NCBI GenBank assembly: GCA_038229695.1
Contig: JBBROE010000058.1
Location: forward strand, 1-25,408
DNA from: JACMLD01 sp038229695
GTDB taxonomy: Bacteria > Bacteroidota > Bacteroidia > Chitinophagales > Chitinophagaceae
DNA length: 25,408 bases
Direction: 5' to 3'
Shown here: one piece after another, positions 8,355 to 15,685 of the stretch
How positions within the stretch are numbered: position 1 is the stretch's first letter
How the letters are laid out: each line of letters begins with the position of its first letter
The notes under the pieces: model-generated
Database searches by the model: none
The model's input: only the letters and a program-made list of their open reading frames with translations
Told to the model about the DNA's origin: nothing
Program-made: the position numbers and the translations under genes

Positions 8355-8813
8355 TTACCAGTTGCCCATGTGTTCACGAATGGTCCGTTCACTGTATTCA
8401 CCCGGCTGGTGGTCACGCCACGCGGGATCATACTTCACAAACCAGGACAGCCAGAGGGTACGGGAGAGCCGCATCAGCGGCGGTTGAATACCGATAAGGA
8501 AAAACGCATTGACGATCAGCCAGGTGAGGAAACGGTCGTCTTCAAAAGAGAAGCCGATAGTCAGCCACCACAATATGCACGAGGCCACGCAAAGCCCTAC
8601 AGAAAGCGCATAGCTGACGTAGCCGGTACCATAATAAAAACCCACTTCTATTTCTGTGGGCTGGCCGCATACGGGGCAACGGTCCATCATTTTCACGACG
8701 GACTGTAATTTATACGCGTTTTTTTCTTTGTAGATAAACCCTTCCCTGCAGCGCGGGCACTTATTGGTAAGTACGGTCATGATATAACCGGGGTGATTAT
8801 CCTTCGCTGCCAT
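8355..8813 (-). CDS. DUF983 family zinc-ribbon membrane protein
   Basis: A 152-residue protein with two CxxC pairs near the N-terminus (CPRCREGF at about 19-26 and CPVCGQP at about 46-52), which together look like a zinc ribbon. Two adjoining transmembrane helices follow (about 63-85 and 93-114), then a basic and aromatic cytoplasmic tail. This is the DUF983 layout, common in Bacteroidota and Alphaproteobacteria, with no settled function. The ATG at 8813 is used; a second ATG at 8780 would also keep both cysteine pairs. A TACCTTTG promoter-like box ends 17 bp before the first ATG, which supports that start. The gene lies 53 bp downstream of murF on the same strand. Confidence 0.85.
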   Translation of the reverse strand: MAAKDNHPGYIMTVLTNKCPRCREGFIYKEKNAYKLQSVVKMMDRCPVCGQPTEIEVGFYYGTGYVSYALSVGLCVASCILWWLTIGFSFEDDRFLTWLIVNAFFLIGIQPPLMRLSRTLWLSWFVKYDPAWRDHQPGEYSERTIREHMGNW

Positions 8814-8830
8814 GTATACACTTTGAAGCG

Positions 8831-8838
8831 CAAAGGTA
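8831..8838 (-). promoter_or_regulatory. Bacteroidota -7-like box upstream of the DUF983 gene
   Basis: The minus strand reads TACCTTTG, a full match to the Bacteroidota TAnnTTTG element, ending 17 bp before the ATG at 8813. No good TTTG element is seen at the expected -33 distance, so only the proximal half is supported. It lies in the murF-DUF983 spacer. Confidence 0.4.
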
Positions 8839-8866
8839 CAGTCTTACCCCGACACCCGCCGAAAAG

Positions 8867-10141
8867 CTACTCCAGCACCTTTTCCATCTGCATACTGCGC
8901 GAGCCCTTCACCAGCATGCTGACCCCGCGGAAATGCTGCTGTTTCAGCCATTGTGCCGTTTCAGCAACAGTCGGAAACGAATGATAGGGGTGATCCAGCC
9001 GTAGAAAATCACCACCGGTCAGCGCTACTGCTCTCCAGGGATGCCGGCTAATGAGTTCGATGATGCTGCTGTGTTCATTGAGGCTGCTGTTGCCCAGTTC
9101 TGCCATACCGCCGAGGATCAGCACTTTGTCGGTTGCGGAAAGCCGGGCGAAATTTTCAATCGCCAACTGCATGCTGGATGGATTGGCGTTATAGGCATCC
9201 AGCAGGATGTCGTTCCCGTCTTTTTCGATCCATTGTGACCGGCTGTTGGACGGTGTGTAAGCTTCAAGCGCTGCTTTTATGGCGGCAGCAGGGACCTGGA
9301 AAAAATGGGCGACTGCCGCAGCACACAGCACGTTCGGTAAATTGTAGTCACCAGCCAGCCGGGTTTGTACAATCCCTTCAATGCCCTTCGTAAATTGAAC
9401 CCTGAGCATGGTAGCTGATGGCGCCGGATGGCCGGTAAGGCTGGCATCGGAGGTGCCGTAGGTAATGGTGTGGGGCACTTTGCGGCTCATTTCCTGCAGG
9501 TAATCATAATCCCACATCGCAAAGGCGGTGCCGTTGTGGGTGGCCAGGTAGTCAAACAATTCCCCCTTGCCTTTTTTAACCCCCTCGGGCCCGCCAAACC
9601 CCTCCAGGTGTGCTAGGCCAATATTGGTAATGATGCCATGGGTGGGCTGTACATAGCGGCAGTAGCCGGCTATTTCCTGCTGGTGGTTGGCTCCCATTTC
9701 AATCACGGCGATCTGGGCGTCTTTTTTCACCGACAGCAGGGTAAGCGGGATTCCGATATGATTGTTCAGGTTACCCCTGGTGGTATAGGTGATGTATTTC
9801 TGCGAAAGCACCTCGTGCACCAGTTCTTTGGTGGTGGTTTTACCGTTGCTGCCTGTGATGGCCAGGAAGGGGATAGGAAATTGTTCCCGGTGGTGTTTGG
9901 CGAGGTCCTGGAGTGCCGCGAGTACGTCGTTTACAAGTATCGTCCTGCCCGGGATTGCGGCGCTTTCTTCATCAATAATAGCCCATGCGGCGCCGGCTTC
10001 GATGGCACCGGCAGCAAAGCGGTTACCATTGAAACTGGGTCCCTTCAGGGCGAAAAAGAGATCGCCTTTGTTCAATTTCCGGGTATCGGTCTGTACCGAG
10101 GGGTGGGCGAGGTACAACTCATATAACTGTTCCGTGGTCAT
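8867..10141 (-). CDS. murF: UDP-N-acetylmuramoyl-tripeptide--D-alanyl-D-alanine ligase
   Basis: MurF joins D-Ala-D-Ala to the UDP-MurNAc-tripeptide with ATP, the last cytoplasmic step in building the peptidoglycan pentapeptide precursor. The 424-residue protein has the Mur ligase order: an N-terminal substrate-binding domain (TDTRKLNKGDLFFALKG), the ATP loop GSNGKTTT at 97-104, EMGANHQQEI, and the C-terminal DAYNANPSSM and LGGMAELG segments. The start at 10139-10141 (MTTEQLYELY) is chosen. A longer frame from 10225 exists, but it runs through the gldJ terminator and adds a non-family leader. It lies downstream of gldJ on the same strand, separated by that terminator. Confidence 0.96.
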   Translation of the reverse strand: MTTEQLYELYLAHPSVQTDTRKLNKGDLFFALKGPSFNGNRFAAGAIEAGAAWAIIDEESAAIPGRTILVNDVLAALQDLAKHHREQFPIPFLAITGSNGKTTTKELVHEVLSQKYITYTTRGNLNNHIGIPLTLLSVKKDAQIAVIEMGANHQQEIAGYCRYVQPTHGIITNIGLAHLEGFGGPEGVKKGKGELFDYLATHNGTAFAMWDYDYLQEMSRKVPHTITYGTSDASLTGHPAPSATMLRVQFTKGIEGIVQTRLAGDYNLPNVLCAAAVAHFFQVPAAAIKAALEAYTPSNSRSQWIEKDGNDILLDAYNANPSSMQLAIENFARLSATDKVLILGGMAELGNSSLNEHSSIIELISRHPWRAVALTGGDFLRLDHPYHSFPTVAETAQWLKQQHFRGVSMLVKGSRSMQMEKVLE

Positions 10142-10214
10142 GCTGCAAGCTAATAATTTAAAATAAACACTTTCTTTCTTGCAGGGAAGAGCGCTATATT
10201 TTGCCTGTCGCATT

Positions 10215-10244
10215 AAAAAAGCCACCGCTTTTCAGCTGATGGCT
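10215..10244 (-). terminator. Intrinsic terminator of gldJ
   Basis: On the minus strand AGCCA (10240-10244 side) pairs with TGGCT, enclosing an inner GCT-GAAA-AGC hairpin, and is followed directly by a T-run (10215-10220). It begins about 25 bp after the gldJ stop codon. Its position inside the longest possible murF frame supports the shorter murF start at 10141. Confidence 0.8.
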
Positions 10245-10268
10245 CTTCTAATGTATTGAGCGTGGAAA

Positions 10269-11825
10269 TTATCGTTTCCTGTTGTTCTGGCGGCGCTGCT
10301 TGTAATTGATGCCGGTACCATGGCCGTTGCCTTCAGGGCTGCCGACACGGTCCATTGCGCAACGGAAACCAACGGTGCTGGCAGACTGGTCTTCTTCCAG
10401 GAACCGGCGTGTACCCGGGCTTAACCAGTAAGCGCGGTCGTTCCAGCTTCCACCTTTAATAACCCGTGATTTGTCGCTAATAAGCGTCGTCTTTCCGTAT
10501 CCGTACGATACCCCGGCCACCAGGGAGTCACCATCAAGGTAGTTGATAACATCCCCTTTCTGGTAGTTACGGCGGCTCTTGCTTTCCTCATCTGTGATAA
10601 ATCGTTGTTTGATGCGTCCCAGGCTATCCCGTTCGGCTTTGCCCGAGGTGAGATCATCAGTGGTATAATGGTTACCACGGTAAGAAGCTACATCGTCGTT
10701 GTCTACGGTTGACAGCGGACGATAAACGTCTGCGGTCCACTCATTCACGTTACCGCTCATGTTATAGAGTCCGAAACCATTGGGGAAGAAAGAAGTAACA
10801 GGAGCTGTATAAACCGCCCGGTCGTTCAGACCGCCCGCAACACCCATATTATCACCGGCACCTCTTTTGAAATTCGCAAGGAAAGTACCCTGCCAGCTTC
10901 CACGGCGCGTATCACGGAGGCCGTTAACATTCTGGCTCCAGGAATACACCTGCTTGTTGGCGATCAGTTCTTCTCCTCTCTTACCTTCTTTTTTGGAAGG
11001 CTGCGGATTCTGGTTAACCAGGCCGAGCGCAGCATATTCCCATTCGGCTTCCGTGGGAAGGCGGTAACCCGGTAACAGGATACCATCTTCGAAGGTCACA
11101 TTGGTACGGGGTGTGCCGTTCGGATTTTTCAACGGGTTCTTTTTAGATTTTGCAGCTGGACCGGGAGTGGTCTGGTACTCGCCCAGCAGGTAAGATTTTG
11201 TATTGAAATTCTCCTGTCCGAGCCCTGTTAAGTTCTTCAGGGAATTCTTATTCATATACCCTCTTTTGATCAGTTCGGCTTCATTTACACGGTCAGTCCT
11301 CCAGGCACAAAAATCGTTGGCCTGGTGCCAGTTTACACCCACTACCGGGTAATAGTTATAGGAAGGATGGCGCAGATAGTACTCTACCAGCGGCTCGTTG
11401 TAGGCCAGCTCACTTCTCCAAACGAGGGTATCCGGCAAAACGGCATTGCGCACAGCCTGGTACTCGTCTCCGTCAAACACGGTGTTCACCCAGTACATGT
11501 ATTCCCGGTAGTGGATATTCGCCACTTCGGTCTTGTCCATATAAAAGGAATTGACGGTAATACGACGCGGGATATTGTTCCAGTCGCCCATTACATCTTC
11601 TTCAGTAGCGCCTTCTGTAAAGGTACCACCCTGGATAAACACCAGTCCGGGACCAGTTTTTTCCTCTTTTTCATTGGACACCTGGTAACCACCCATGTTC
11701 TTGTCGTTATAGTTCCAGCCGGTTACGTCGGATTTGCCGCTTTTGTTCTTGCTTTTACAGGACACAACGCCCGCAGCGCAGAAAAAGATAAGTACAAATG
11801 TCTTCCAGTTCATTTTAAATGCCAT
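10269..11825 (-). CDS. gldJ: Gliding motility lipoprotein GldJ
   Basis: GldJ is an outer-membrane lipoprotein needed for gliding and type IX secretion in Bacteroidota; it is thought to stabilise GldK and the secretion complex. This 518-residue protein has a lipoprotein signal peptide (lipidated Cys23 in GVVSC). It carries a formylglycine-generating-enzyme-like (sulfatase-modifying) fold: GPGLVFIQGGTF, DVMGDWNNIPR, YPVVGVNWHQANDFCAWRTD, YRLPTEAEWEYAALG, FGLYNMSGNVNEWTADVYRP, VIKGGSWNDRAYWLSP and VGFRCAMDRVG. Length, the DVMGDWNN segment and the terminal FRCAMxRVG favour GldJ over GldK. An alternative ATG lies four codons in. It lies divergent to porV across a 608-bp spacer and upstream of murF. 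A strong terminator follows. Confidence 0.88.
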   Translation of the reverse strand: MAFKMNWKTFVLIFFCAAGVVSCKSKNKSGKSDVTGWNYNDKNMGGYQVSNEKEEKTGPGLVFIQGGTFTEGATEEDVMGDWNNIPRRITVNSFYMDKTEVANIHYREYMYWVNTVFDGDEYQAVRNAVLPDTLVWRSELAYNEPLVEYYLRHPSYNYYPVVGVNWHQANDFCAWRTDRVNEAELIKRGYMNKNSLKNLTGLGQENFNTKSYLLGEYQTTPGPAAKSKKNPLKNPNGTPRTNVTFEDGILLPGYRLPTEAEWEYAALGLVNQNPQPSKKEGKRGEELIANKQVYSWSQNVNGLRDTRRGSWQGTFLANFKRGAGDNMGVAGGLNDRAVYTAPVTSFFPNGFGLYNMSGNVNEWTADVYRPLSTVDNDDVASYRGNHYTTDDLTSGKAERDSLGRIKQRFITDEESKSRRNYQKGDVINYLDGDSLVAGVSYGYGKTTLISDKSRVIKGGSWNDRAYWLSPGTRRFLEEDQSASTVGFRCAMDRVGSPEGNGHGTGINYKQRRQNNRKR

Positions 11826-12433
11826 TTTGGAGCCGGTTTTAGGATAAAATAACGGGATGTTCTGATTTATATTGTATTTGCCGACGCAAGTTTATCGCGG
11901 GAGTCTGTTTCCAGGGGTATGCGAAGATAGGTGGGTTCAGGGGATAAGATTTAAAGCAATACGTTAAAAAATATAAAGTTTTGAAGGCGCCTATCGTCTT
12001 ACAAAACAGGGACTGGCGGAGGTGATGCCCCGCCGCCCCAGCTCCTTCCTGCGTGCCCGTTTCTGGACGGCTGTACCGGGCAGGGCAACTGCAAGAACCG
12101 TGCTGTTTGCAAAAAGCCGCCCTCCCAGCCGTTTTTGGAACAGGATTTGGGAAGGGAGGACCATCCGGCGGGTCGGGGCACAATTATTACAGGCCTAATT
12201 TCCAGCGTAAAGCGTTAGTGGGCGGAAGACAATAAATAATAGGGCATCCCGTTCTGGATCCCAGGTTATTTGTTGGTCCGAAGGGGCCGCCACAGCACTG
12301 TGCCAGTGAAAACGGGCATCCTGTTGCTCACCTGTTTATCCATAGCGATAAAAACATATTCACCTAAAATCGTGTAATTTAGCCGCCTTAATAAAACTGA
12401 TATATAGAAAAACTGTACATAAAATTAATATAG
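11826..12433. other. 608-bp divergent spacer between gldJ and porV
   Basis: This spacer must hold the promoters of both gldJ and porV. It changes from AT-rich ends to a GC-rich centre (about 12000-12190) with long-range complementarity, listed separately. A TAATTTAG sequence near 12375-12382, about 50 bp before porV, is a one-mismatch -7-like box. A 57-codon minus-strand frame (11991-12164) coincides with the GC-rich block, but I cannot support it as a gene. An imperfect 12-base direct repeat (GGGCATCCyGTT) occurs at 12242 and 12314. Confidence 0.5.
12026..12180. ncRNA. Candidate structured RNA or inverted-repeat element
   Basis: The ends pair over 155 bases in nested order: TGCCCCG (12026-12032) with CGGGGCA (12174-12180), CCGCC (12033-12037) with GGCGG (12167-12171), and CTCCTTCC (12042-12049) with GGAA-G-GGAG (12150-12158). 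Only small bulges interrupt this. Two hairpins fit inside: TGCCCG/CGGGCA (12054-12082), and GGC-TGCAA with TTGCA-GCC (12084-12118). This would give about 20 outer pairs plus two arms, as in a structured RNA. The strand is unknown, no clear promoter or T-tract terminator borders it, and a GC-rich block gives some pairing by chance. A small inverted-repeat element or a decayed sequence is the alternative. Confidence 0.28.
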
Positions 12434-13621
12434 ATGAAAAGCAAGAAGACCTTTAAACTAATTGCGACACTTTTACTTTTTTCGGGAATCACTGCATTAA
12501 AGGCACAAACCAATTCCGGCAGCACGATCAATGTGGTTACTACTGCGGTACCTTTTTTACGCATTTCGCCCGATGCGCGGGGAGGCGGGATGGGGGAGAC
12601 CGGTATTGCTACCTCACCTGATGTCAATTCGGCTTTCTGGAACCTTGCAAAAACATCTTTTAATGAGAGCCGCGGTGGAATCGGGCTAACCTACACGCCC
12701 TGGCTCCGCAAACTGCAGCTTAATGATGTATACCTGGCCACCCTGGCCGGCTATTACAAGCTGGACGACAACCAGGCCATCACAGCGTCCATGCGTTATT
12801 TCAGTCTCGGCAATATTCAATTCACCGATAATTCCGGGCAGGACCTGGGTCAGTTCCGCCCGCGGGAATACAGTTTCGATGCCGGTTACACCCGTAAACT
12901 CAGCGATAAACTGGGATTGGGTGTTGCCCTCCGTTATATCCATTCCAATCTTGCTTCCGGTGCTGCCGGTACTTCAGGGACTACCTACAAAGCAGGCAAT
13001 GCCGTTGCCGGCGATATCTCGCTGTATTACCATGGCCTGAACACAACAGGTGAGGGCTGGAATTTTGGCGTTACCCTCAGCAACCTCGGCTCCAAAATCG
13101 GCTACACCAACGATGCCAATCAAAAAGATTTCATTCCGGCTAACCTCGGCCTCGGTGCCGCTCACACCTGGGTGTTCGATGAAAGCAATAAGATTACGCT
13201 TGCTTTGGATGTAAATAAATTGCTCGTGCCCACGCCACCCCTGGTTACCGGCGACTATTCTACCGATTCTGCCTCCCAGATCAATTATCGCTCGAAGAGT
13301 TCTATCAACGGCTGGTTCAGTAGCTTCAGTGCGCCGGGTGGTTTCTCTGAAACGCTCAAAGAATTCCAGCTATCCGGTGGTATGGAGTATACGTACCAGG
13401 ATCAGTTCTCTCTCCGTGGCGGATATTTCTATGAAGACAAACTCAAAGGAAACCGGAAGTATTTCACGCTCGGCGCCGGACTTAAATACAATGTTTTCGG
13501 ATTGAACGTATCCTATATTATTCCTTCCGGGAGCGGGATCAACCAGAATCCCCTGTCCAGCACACTGCGGTTCAGCCTGGTGTTCGACCTGGACAATTCA
13601 ACCAACAACAGCACTAAATAA
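12434..13621 (+). CDS. porV: Type IX secretion outer-membrane protein PorV
   Basis: PorV (LptO) is a 14-strand-type beta-barrel of the FadL superfamily. It binds cargo signal domains at the outer membrane, receives them from the SprA translocon, and works with the PorU sortase. The 395-residue protein has a signal peptide ending near LKAQ (residue 25), then family-like segments: the mature N-terminal region (INVVTTAVPFLRISPDARGG), MGETGIATSPDVNSAFWNLAK, SMRYFSLGNIQFTD, GVALRYIHSNLASG and FSLRGGYFYEDKLKGNRKYF. It ends as amphipathic strands (LRFSLVFDLD). It is divergent from gldJ, a pairing known from Flavobacterium, but the porU gene found between them there is absent here. A strong terminator follows. 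Confidence 0.92.
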   Translation: MKSKKTFKLIATLLLFSGITALKAQTNSGSTINVVTTAVPFLRISPDARGGGMGETGIATSPDVNSAFWNLAKTSFNESRGGIGLTYTPWLRKLQLNDVYLATLAGYYKLDDNQAITASMRYFSLGNIQFTDNSGQDLGQFRPREYSFDAGYTRKLSDKLGLGVALRYIHSNLASGAAGTSGTTYKAGNAVAGDISLYYHGLNTTGEGWNFGVTLSNLGSKIGYTNDANQKDFIPANLGLGAAHTWVFDESNKITLALDVNKLLVPTPPLVTGDYSTDSASQINYRSKSSINGWFSSFSAPGGFSETLKEFQLSGGMEYTYQDQFSLRGGYFYEDKLKGNRKYFTLGAGLKYNVFGLNVSYIIPSGSGINQNPLSSTLRFSLVFDLDNSTNNSTK

Positions 13622-13646
13622 TAGTAACGACTTTATAGCATTGAGA

Positions 13647-13679
13647 AAAGGCGCTCCGGAAAGGGCGCCTTTATCTTTT
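13647..13679 (+). terminator. Intrinsic terminator of porV
   Basis: AAAGGCGC (13647-13654) pairs perfectly with GCGCCTTT (13665-13672), with a 10-base loop and a T-rich tail (TTATCTTTT) to 13679. It starts about 25 bp after the porV stop codon. It separates porV from ispF. Confidence 0.85.
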
Positions 13680-13722
13680 GAGCACGGGTATAATCCTTTC
13701 ACCCGGTTTAGTGCATTTGTAT

Positions 13723-13730
13723 TTTCTTTG
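13723..13730 (+). promoter_or_regulatory. Bacteroidota -7-like box upstream of ispF
   Basis: TTTCTTTG matches TAnnTTTG with one mismatch and ends 19 bp before the ispF ATG at 13750. It lies between the porV terminator and ispF, where a promoter is required. No clear TTTG element is seen at -33. Confidence 0.35.
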
Positions 13731-13749
13731 TACCGATAAAACAAGGCGT

Positions 13750-14238
13750 ATGAGTTTCAGGATAGGATTTGGTATCGATTTTCACCAGCTTACCGAGGGA
13801 CGAGATCTTTGGATAGGCGGTGTAAAAATTCCCCACCACAAAGGGTCCCTGGGACACAGCGACGCAGACGTGCTGCTGCATGCCCTTTGCGATGGATTAC
13901 TCGGCGCCCTTGCCCTTGGCGATATCGGTATCCATTTCCCAAATACCGATAGCGCCTATAAAAATATAGACAGCAAACTGTTACTGAAGCACTGCTTTGA
14001 GCTGGTTGTCGCAAAAGGGTACCAGGTGGTGAACGTAGACAGCAGCATTTGCCTGGAAGAGCCTAAAATAAAAAAGTATTCCATGCAGATGAGGGATACG
14101 ATTGCCGCTATCCTGAACGTAACGCTGGAAGATGTTTCGGTAAAGGCGACCACCACTGAGAAGATGGGCTTTGCCGGCCGCGAAGAGGGCCTGATGGCCT
14201 ATGCCACCGTGTTGCTGCAGCGTAGCACGCCATCCTGA
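13750..14238 (+). CDS. ispF: 2-C-methyl-D-erythritol 2,4-cyclodiphosphate synthase
   Basis: IspF closes CDP-methylerythritol phosphate to the 2,4-cyclodiphosphate in the non-mevalonate isoprenoid pathway; it acts as a cytoplasmic trimer. The 162-residue protein has the family length and its zinc ligands Asp10, His12 (GIDFHQL) and His44 (VLLHALCD). It also has the GHSDADV loop, LGDIGIHFP and the C-terminal TTTEKMGFAGREEGLMAYA segment with its conserved Thr/Glu. The ATG at 13750 fits the family start (MSFRIGFGIDFH). The upstream in-frame start at 13678 would lie inside the porV terminator tail and is rejected. A -7-like box lies 19 bp upstream. Confidence 0.97.
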   Translation: MSFRIGFGIDFHQLTEGRDLWIGGVKIPHHKGSLGHSDADVLLHALCDGLLGALALGDIGIHFPNTDSAYKNIDSKLLLKHCFELVVAKGYQVVNVDSSICLEEPKIKKYSMQMRDTIAAILNVTLEDVSVKATTTEKMGFAGREEGLMAYATVLLQRSTPS

Positions 14239-14308
14239 CCAGCTCTTTTCATGTATGCCGTGAAATAAATTGCAGTCTGCGCAGCTCATTCTGCAGGCTT
14301 AGTTTCCC

Positions 14309-14316
14309 TACTTTTG
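14309..14316 (+). promoter_or_regulatory. Bacteroidota -7-like box upstream of dut
   Basis: TACTTTTG is a full TAnnTTTG match. It ends 15 bp before the ATG at 14332 and only 6 bp before the ATG at 14323. The spacing seen at other genes here (14-21 bp) favours 14332 as the dut start. The -33 region has no clear TTTG. Confidence 0.4.
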
Positions 14317-14331
14317 CAAACCATGCCAACC

Positions 14332-14772
14332 ATGCCGGATATCGCTGTAAAAATCATCAACAAGTCGTCTAACCCGCTGCCCGCCTATGCTACGGCGGGA
14401 TCCTCGGGAATGGATGTGATGGCTTACCTCCCCGGGCCGGTCACGCTTCACCCGATGGAAAGACAACTGATCCCGACGGGTCTGTTCCTGGAAATCCCCG
14501 AGGGTTTTGAAGTACAGGTAAGACCCCGCAGCGGAATGGCGGTTAAATATGGCATTACCTGCCTGAACACGCCCGGCACGATTGATGCCGATTACCGGGG
14601 AGAACTAAAGATCATACTCGTGAATCTTTCCAATACGCACCATACCATCCAGCCGGGGGAAAGGATTGCGCAGCTGGTGGCGGCGAAAGTGGAAAAAATT
14701 AGCTGGCAGCCCGCTATTACGCTCGAAGAAACAGCAAGAAGCCAGGGTGGATTCGGCCATACAGGAACTTAA
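14332..14772 (+). CDS. dut: Deoxyuridine 5'-triphosphate nucleotidohydrolase
   Basis: dUTPase hydrolyses dUTP to dUMP and pyrophosphate, keeping uracil out of DNA and feeding dTMP synthesis. All five motifs of the trimeric family are present: AGSSGMDVMAY (motif 1), RPRSGMAVKYGI (2, with the catalytic-site Ser), GTIDADYRGELKIILVN (3, catalytic Asp), PGERIAQLV (4) and the C-terminal RSQGGFGHTGT arm (5). The protein is about 146 residues. Starts at 14323 or 14332 are possible; the second matches the usual family N-terminus (MPDIAVKIINKS) and leaves a leader like other genes here. The DUF4292 lipoprotein gene starts 10 bp later, so the two are probably co-transcribed. Confidence 0.96.
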   Translation: MPDIAVKIINKSSNPLPAYATAGSSGMDVMAYLPGPVTLHPMERQLIPTGLFLEIPEGFEVQVRPRSGMAVKYGITCLNTPGTIDADYRGELKIILVNLSNTHHTIQPGERIAQLVAAKVEKISWQPAITLEETARSQGGFGHTGT

Positions 14773-14782
14773 AAATATTTTC

Positions 14783-15610
14783 ATGAAACAATTCAGCCTT
14801 TTAATTTCCGTCCTGGTTCTCTTACTGGCAGTAGGTTGCAAATCCGCGAAAAAAATTCAGACCGCCATCACCAAAACGAAAACGGATACCACCCAGATGA
14901 TCATGGTGGATAACGACCATGCCGATTCAGTCGCCCTGATCCATTCCTTTCTGGCGAAAATAAACAGTAACCGTATCGTCAGTTTTTCCAGCTTCTCCGC
15001 CAAGGTAAAAGTGAATTACCGGGATAAAGACGGGGAACAGCCGGAGCTCACGGTCTTTATCCGTATGCAGAAAGACAGCATGATATGGATATCGGTCAAT
15101 GCCACCATTTTCAGCTACGAGGCCCTGCGCGTTATGGTTACCCCCGACAGTGTGAAGGTGCTCAATAAAAAAGATAAGATCGTGCAGCTGCGGTCCGTGA
15201 ATTACCTGCGGGAACTCGTGGATCTGCCTTTCGATTTTTATACGTTGCAGGATTTCCTGCTGGGCAATCCCATTTACCTGGACAGCAACGTGGTTTCCTA
15301 TAAAAAAAATGACCAGTCCATCACCCTGATGAATGTAGGTCCGCTGTTTAAACAATTGCTTTCTATCGGCAGCGGCGATTACCTCCTGCAGCGCAGCAAG
15401 CTCGACGATAAGGATCCCAACCGCAACCGGACCGCCGATTTCACGTACAGCGGGTATGAAAGCAGCAACGGCTTTCGCTTTGCCACAGAACGCCGGGTAT
15501 CGGTATCGGAGAAAAAGAAACTGGATATCGATATGAATTTCAAGCAATACAGCTTTAACGAATCGTTAAGCTATCCCTTCAATATTCCTAAAAATTACCG
15601 GCGACGGTAA
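14783..15610 (+). CDS. DUF4292 family lipoprotein
   Basis: A 275-residue lipoprotein with a signal peptide ending LLAVGC (lipidated Cys19). The mature part has many short beta-strand-like segments: RIVSFSSFSAKVKVNYRDKD, FIRMQKDSMIWISVNATIFS, YEALRVMVTPDSVKVLNKKD and DFLLGNPIYLDSN. This matches the DUF4292 family, whose LolA/LppX-like fold suggests binding or carriage of a lipid or lipoprotein between membranes. That role is inferred from the family, not shown here. The ATG at 14783 gives the signal peptide; longer in-frame starts lie inside dut. In Bacteroidota it is commonly followed by an EnvC-like gene, as here, 75 bp downstream. Confidence 0.85.
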   Translation: MKQFSLLISVLVLLLAVGCKSAKKIQTAITKTKTDTTQMIMVDNDHADSVALIHSFLAKINSNRIVSFSSFSAKVKVNYRDKDGEQPELTVFIRMQKDSMIWISVNATIFSYEALRVMVTPDSVKVLNKKDKIVQLRSVNYLRELVDLPFDFYTLQDFLLGNPIYLDSNVVSYKKNDQSITLMNVGPLFKQLLSIGSGDYLLQRSKLDDKDPNRNRTADFTYSGYESSNGFRFATERRVSVSEKKKLDIDMNFKQYSFNESLSYPFNIPKNYRRR

Positions 15611-15622
15611 GCCAGTATACTT

Positions 15623-15630
15623 TATTTTTG
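15623..15630 (+). promoter_or_regulatory. Possible internal -7-like box before the envC-like gene
   Basis: TATTTTTG is a full TAnnTTTG match in the 75-bp spacer after the DUF4292 gene. It ends 55 bp before the next ATG, and I see no TTTG at -33. It may give the envC-like gene its own promoter in addition to read-through from dut. Confidence 0.25.
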
Positions 15631-15685
15631 AAGGAATCGTTAGCAGGGCAGGACCTGTCGCCTTTTATTTAAATTACCCGCGCGT

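Noticed and set aside
10142..10225. N-terminal extension of murF by 28 residues
   Set aside because: The extension overlaps the gldJ terminator and its sequence is not seen at the start of MurF proteins. MTTEQLYELY at 10141 fits better.
11991..12164. 57-codon minus-strand frame in the gldJ-porV spacer
   Set aside because: The sequence is GC-rich with few stops by composition, codes for a basic tail without a recognised motif, and coincides with the self-complementary block.
12242..12325. Imperfect direct repeat GGGCATCCyGTT as a regulatory site pair
   Set aside because: Only two copies 72 bp apart with one mismatch, and no link to a known regulator. It is too weak to call.
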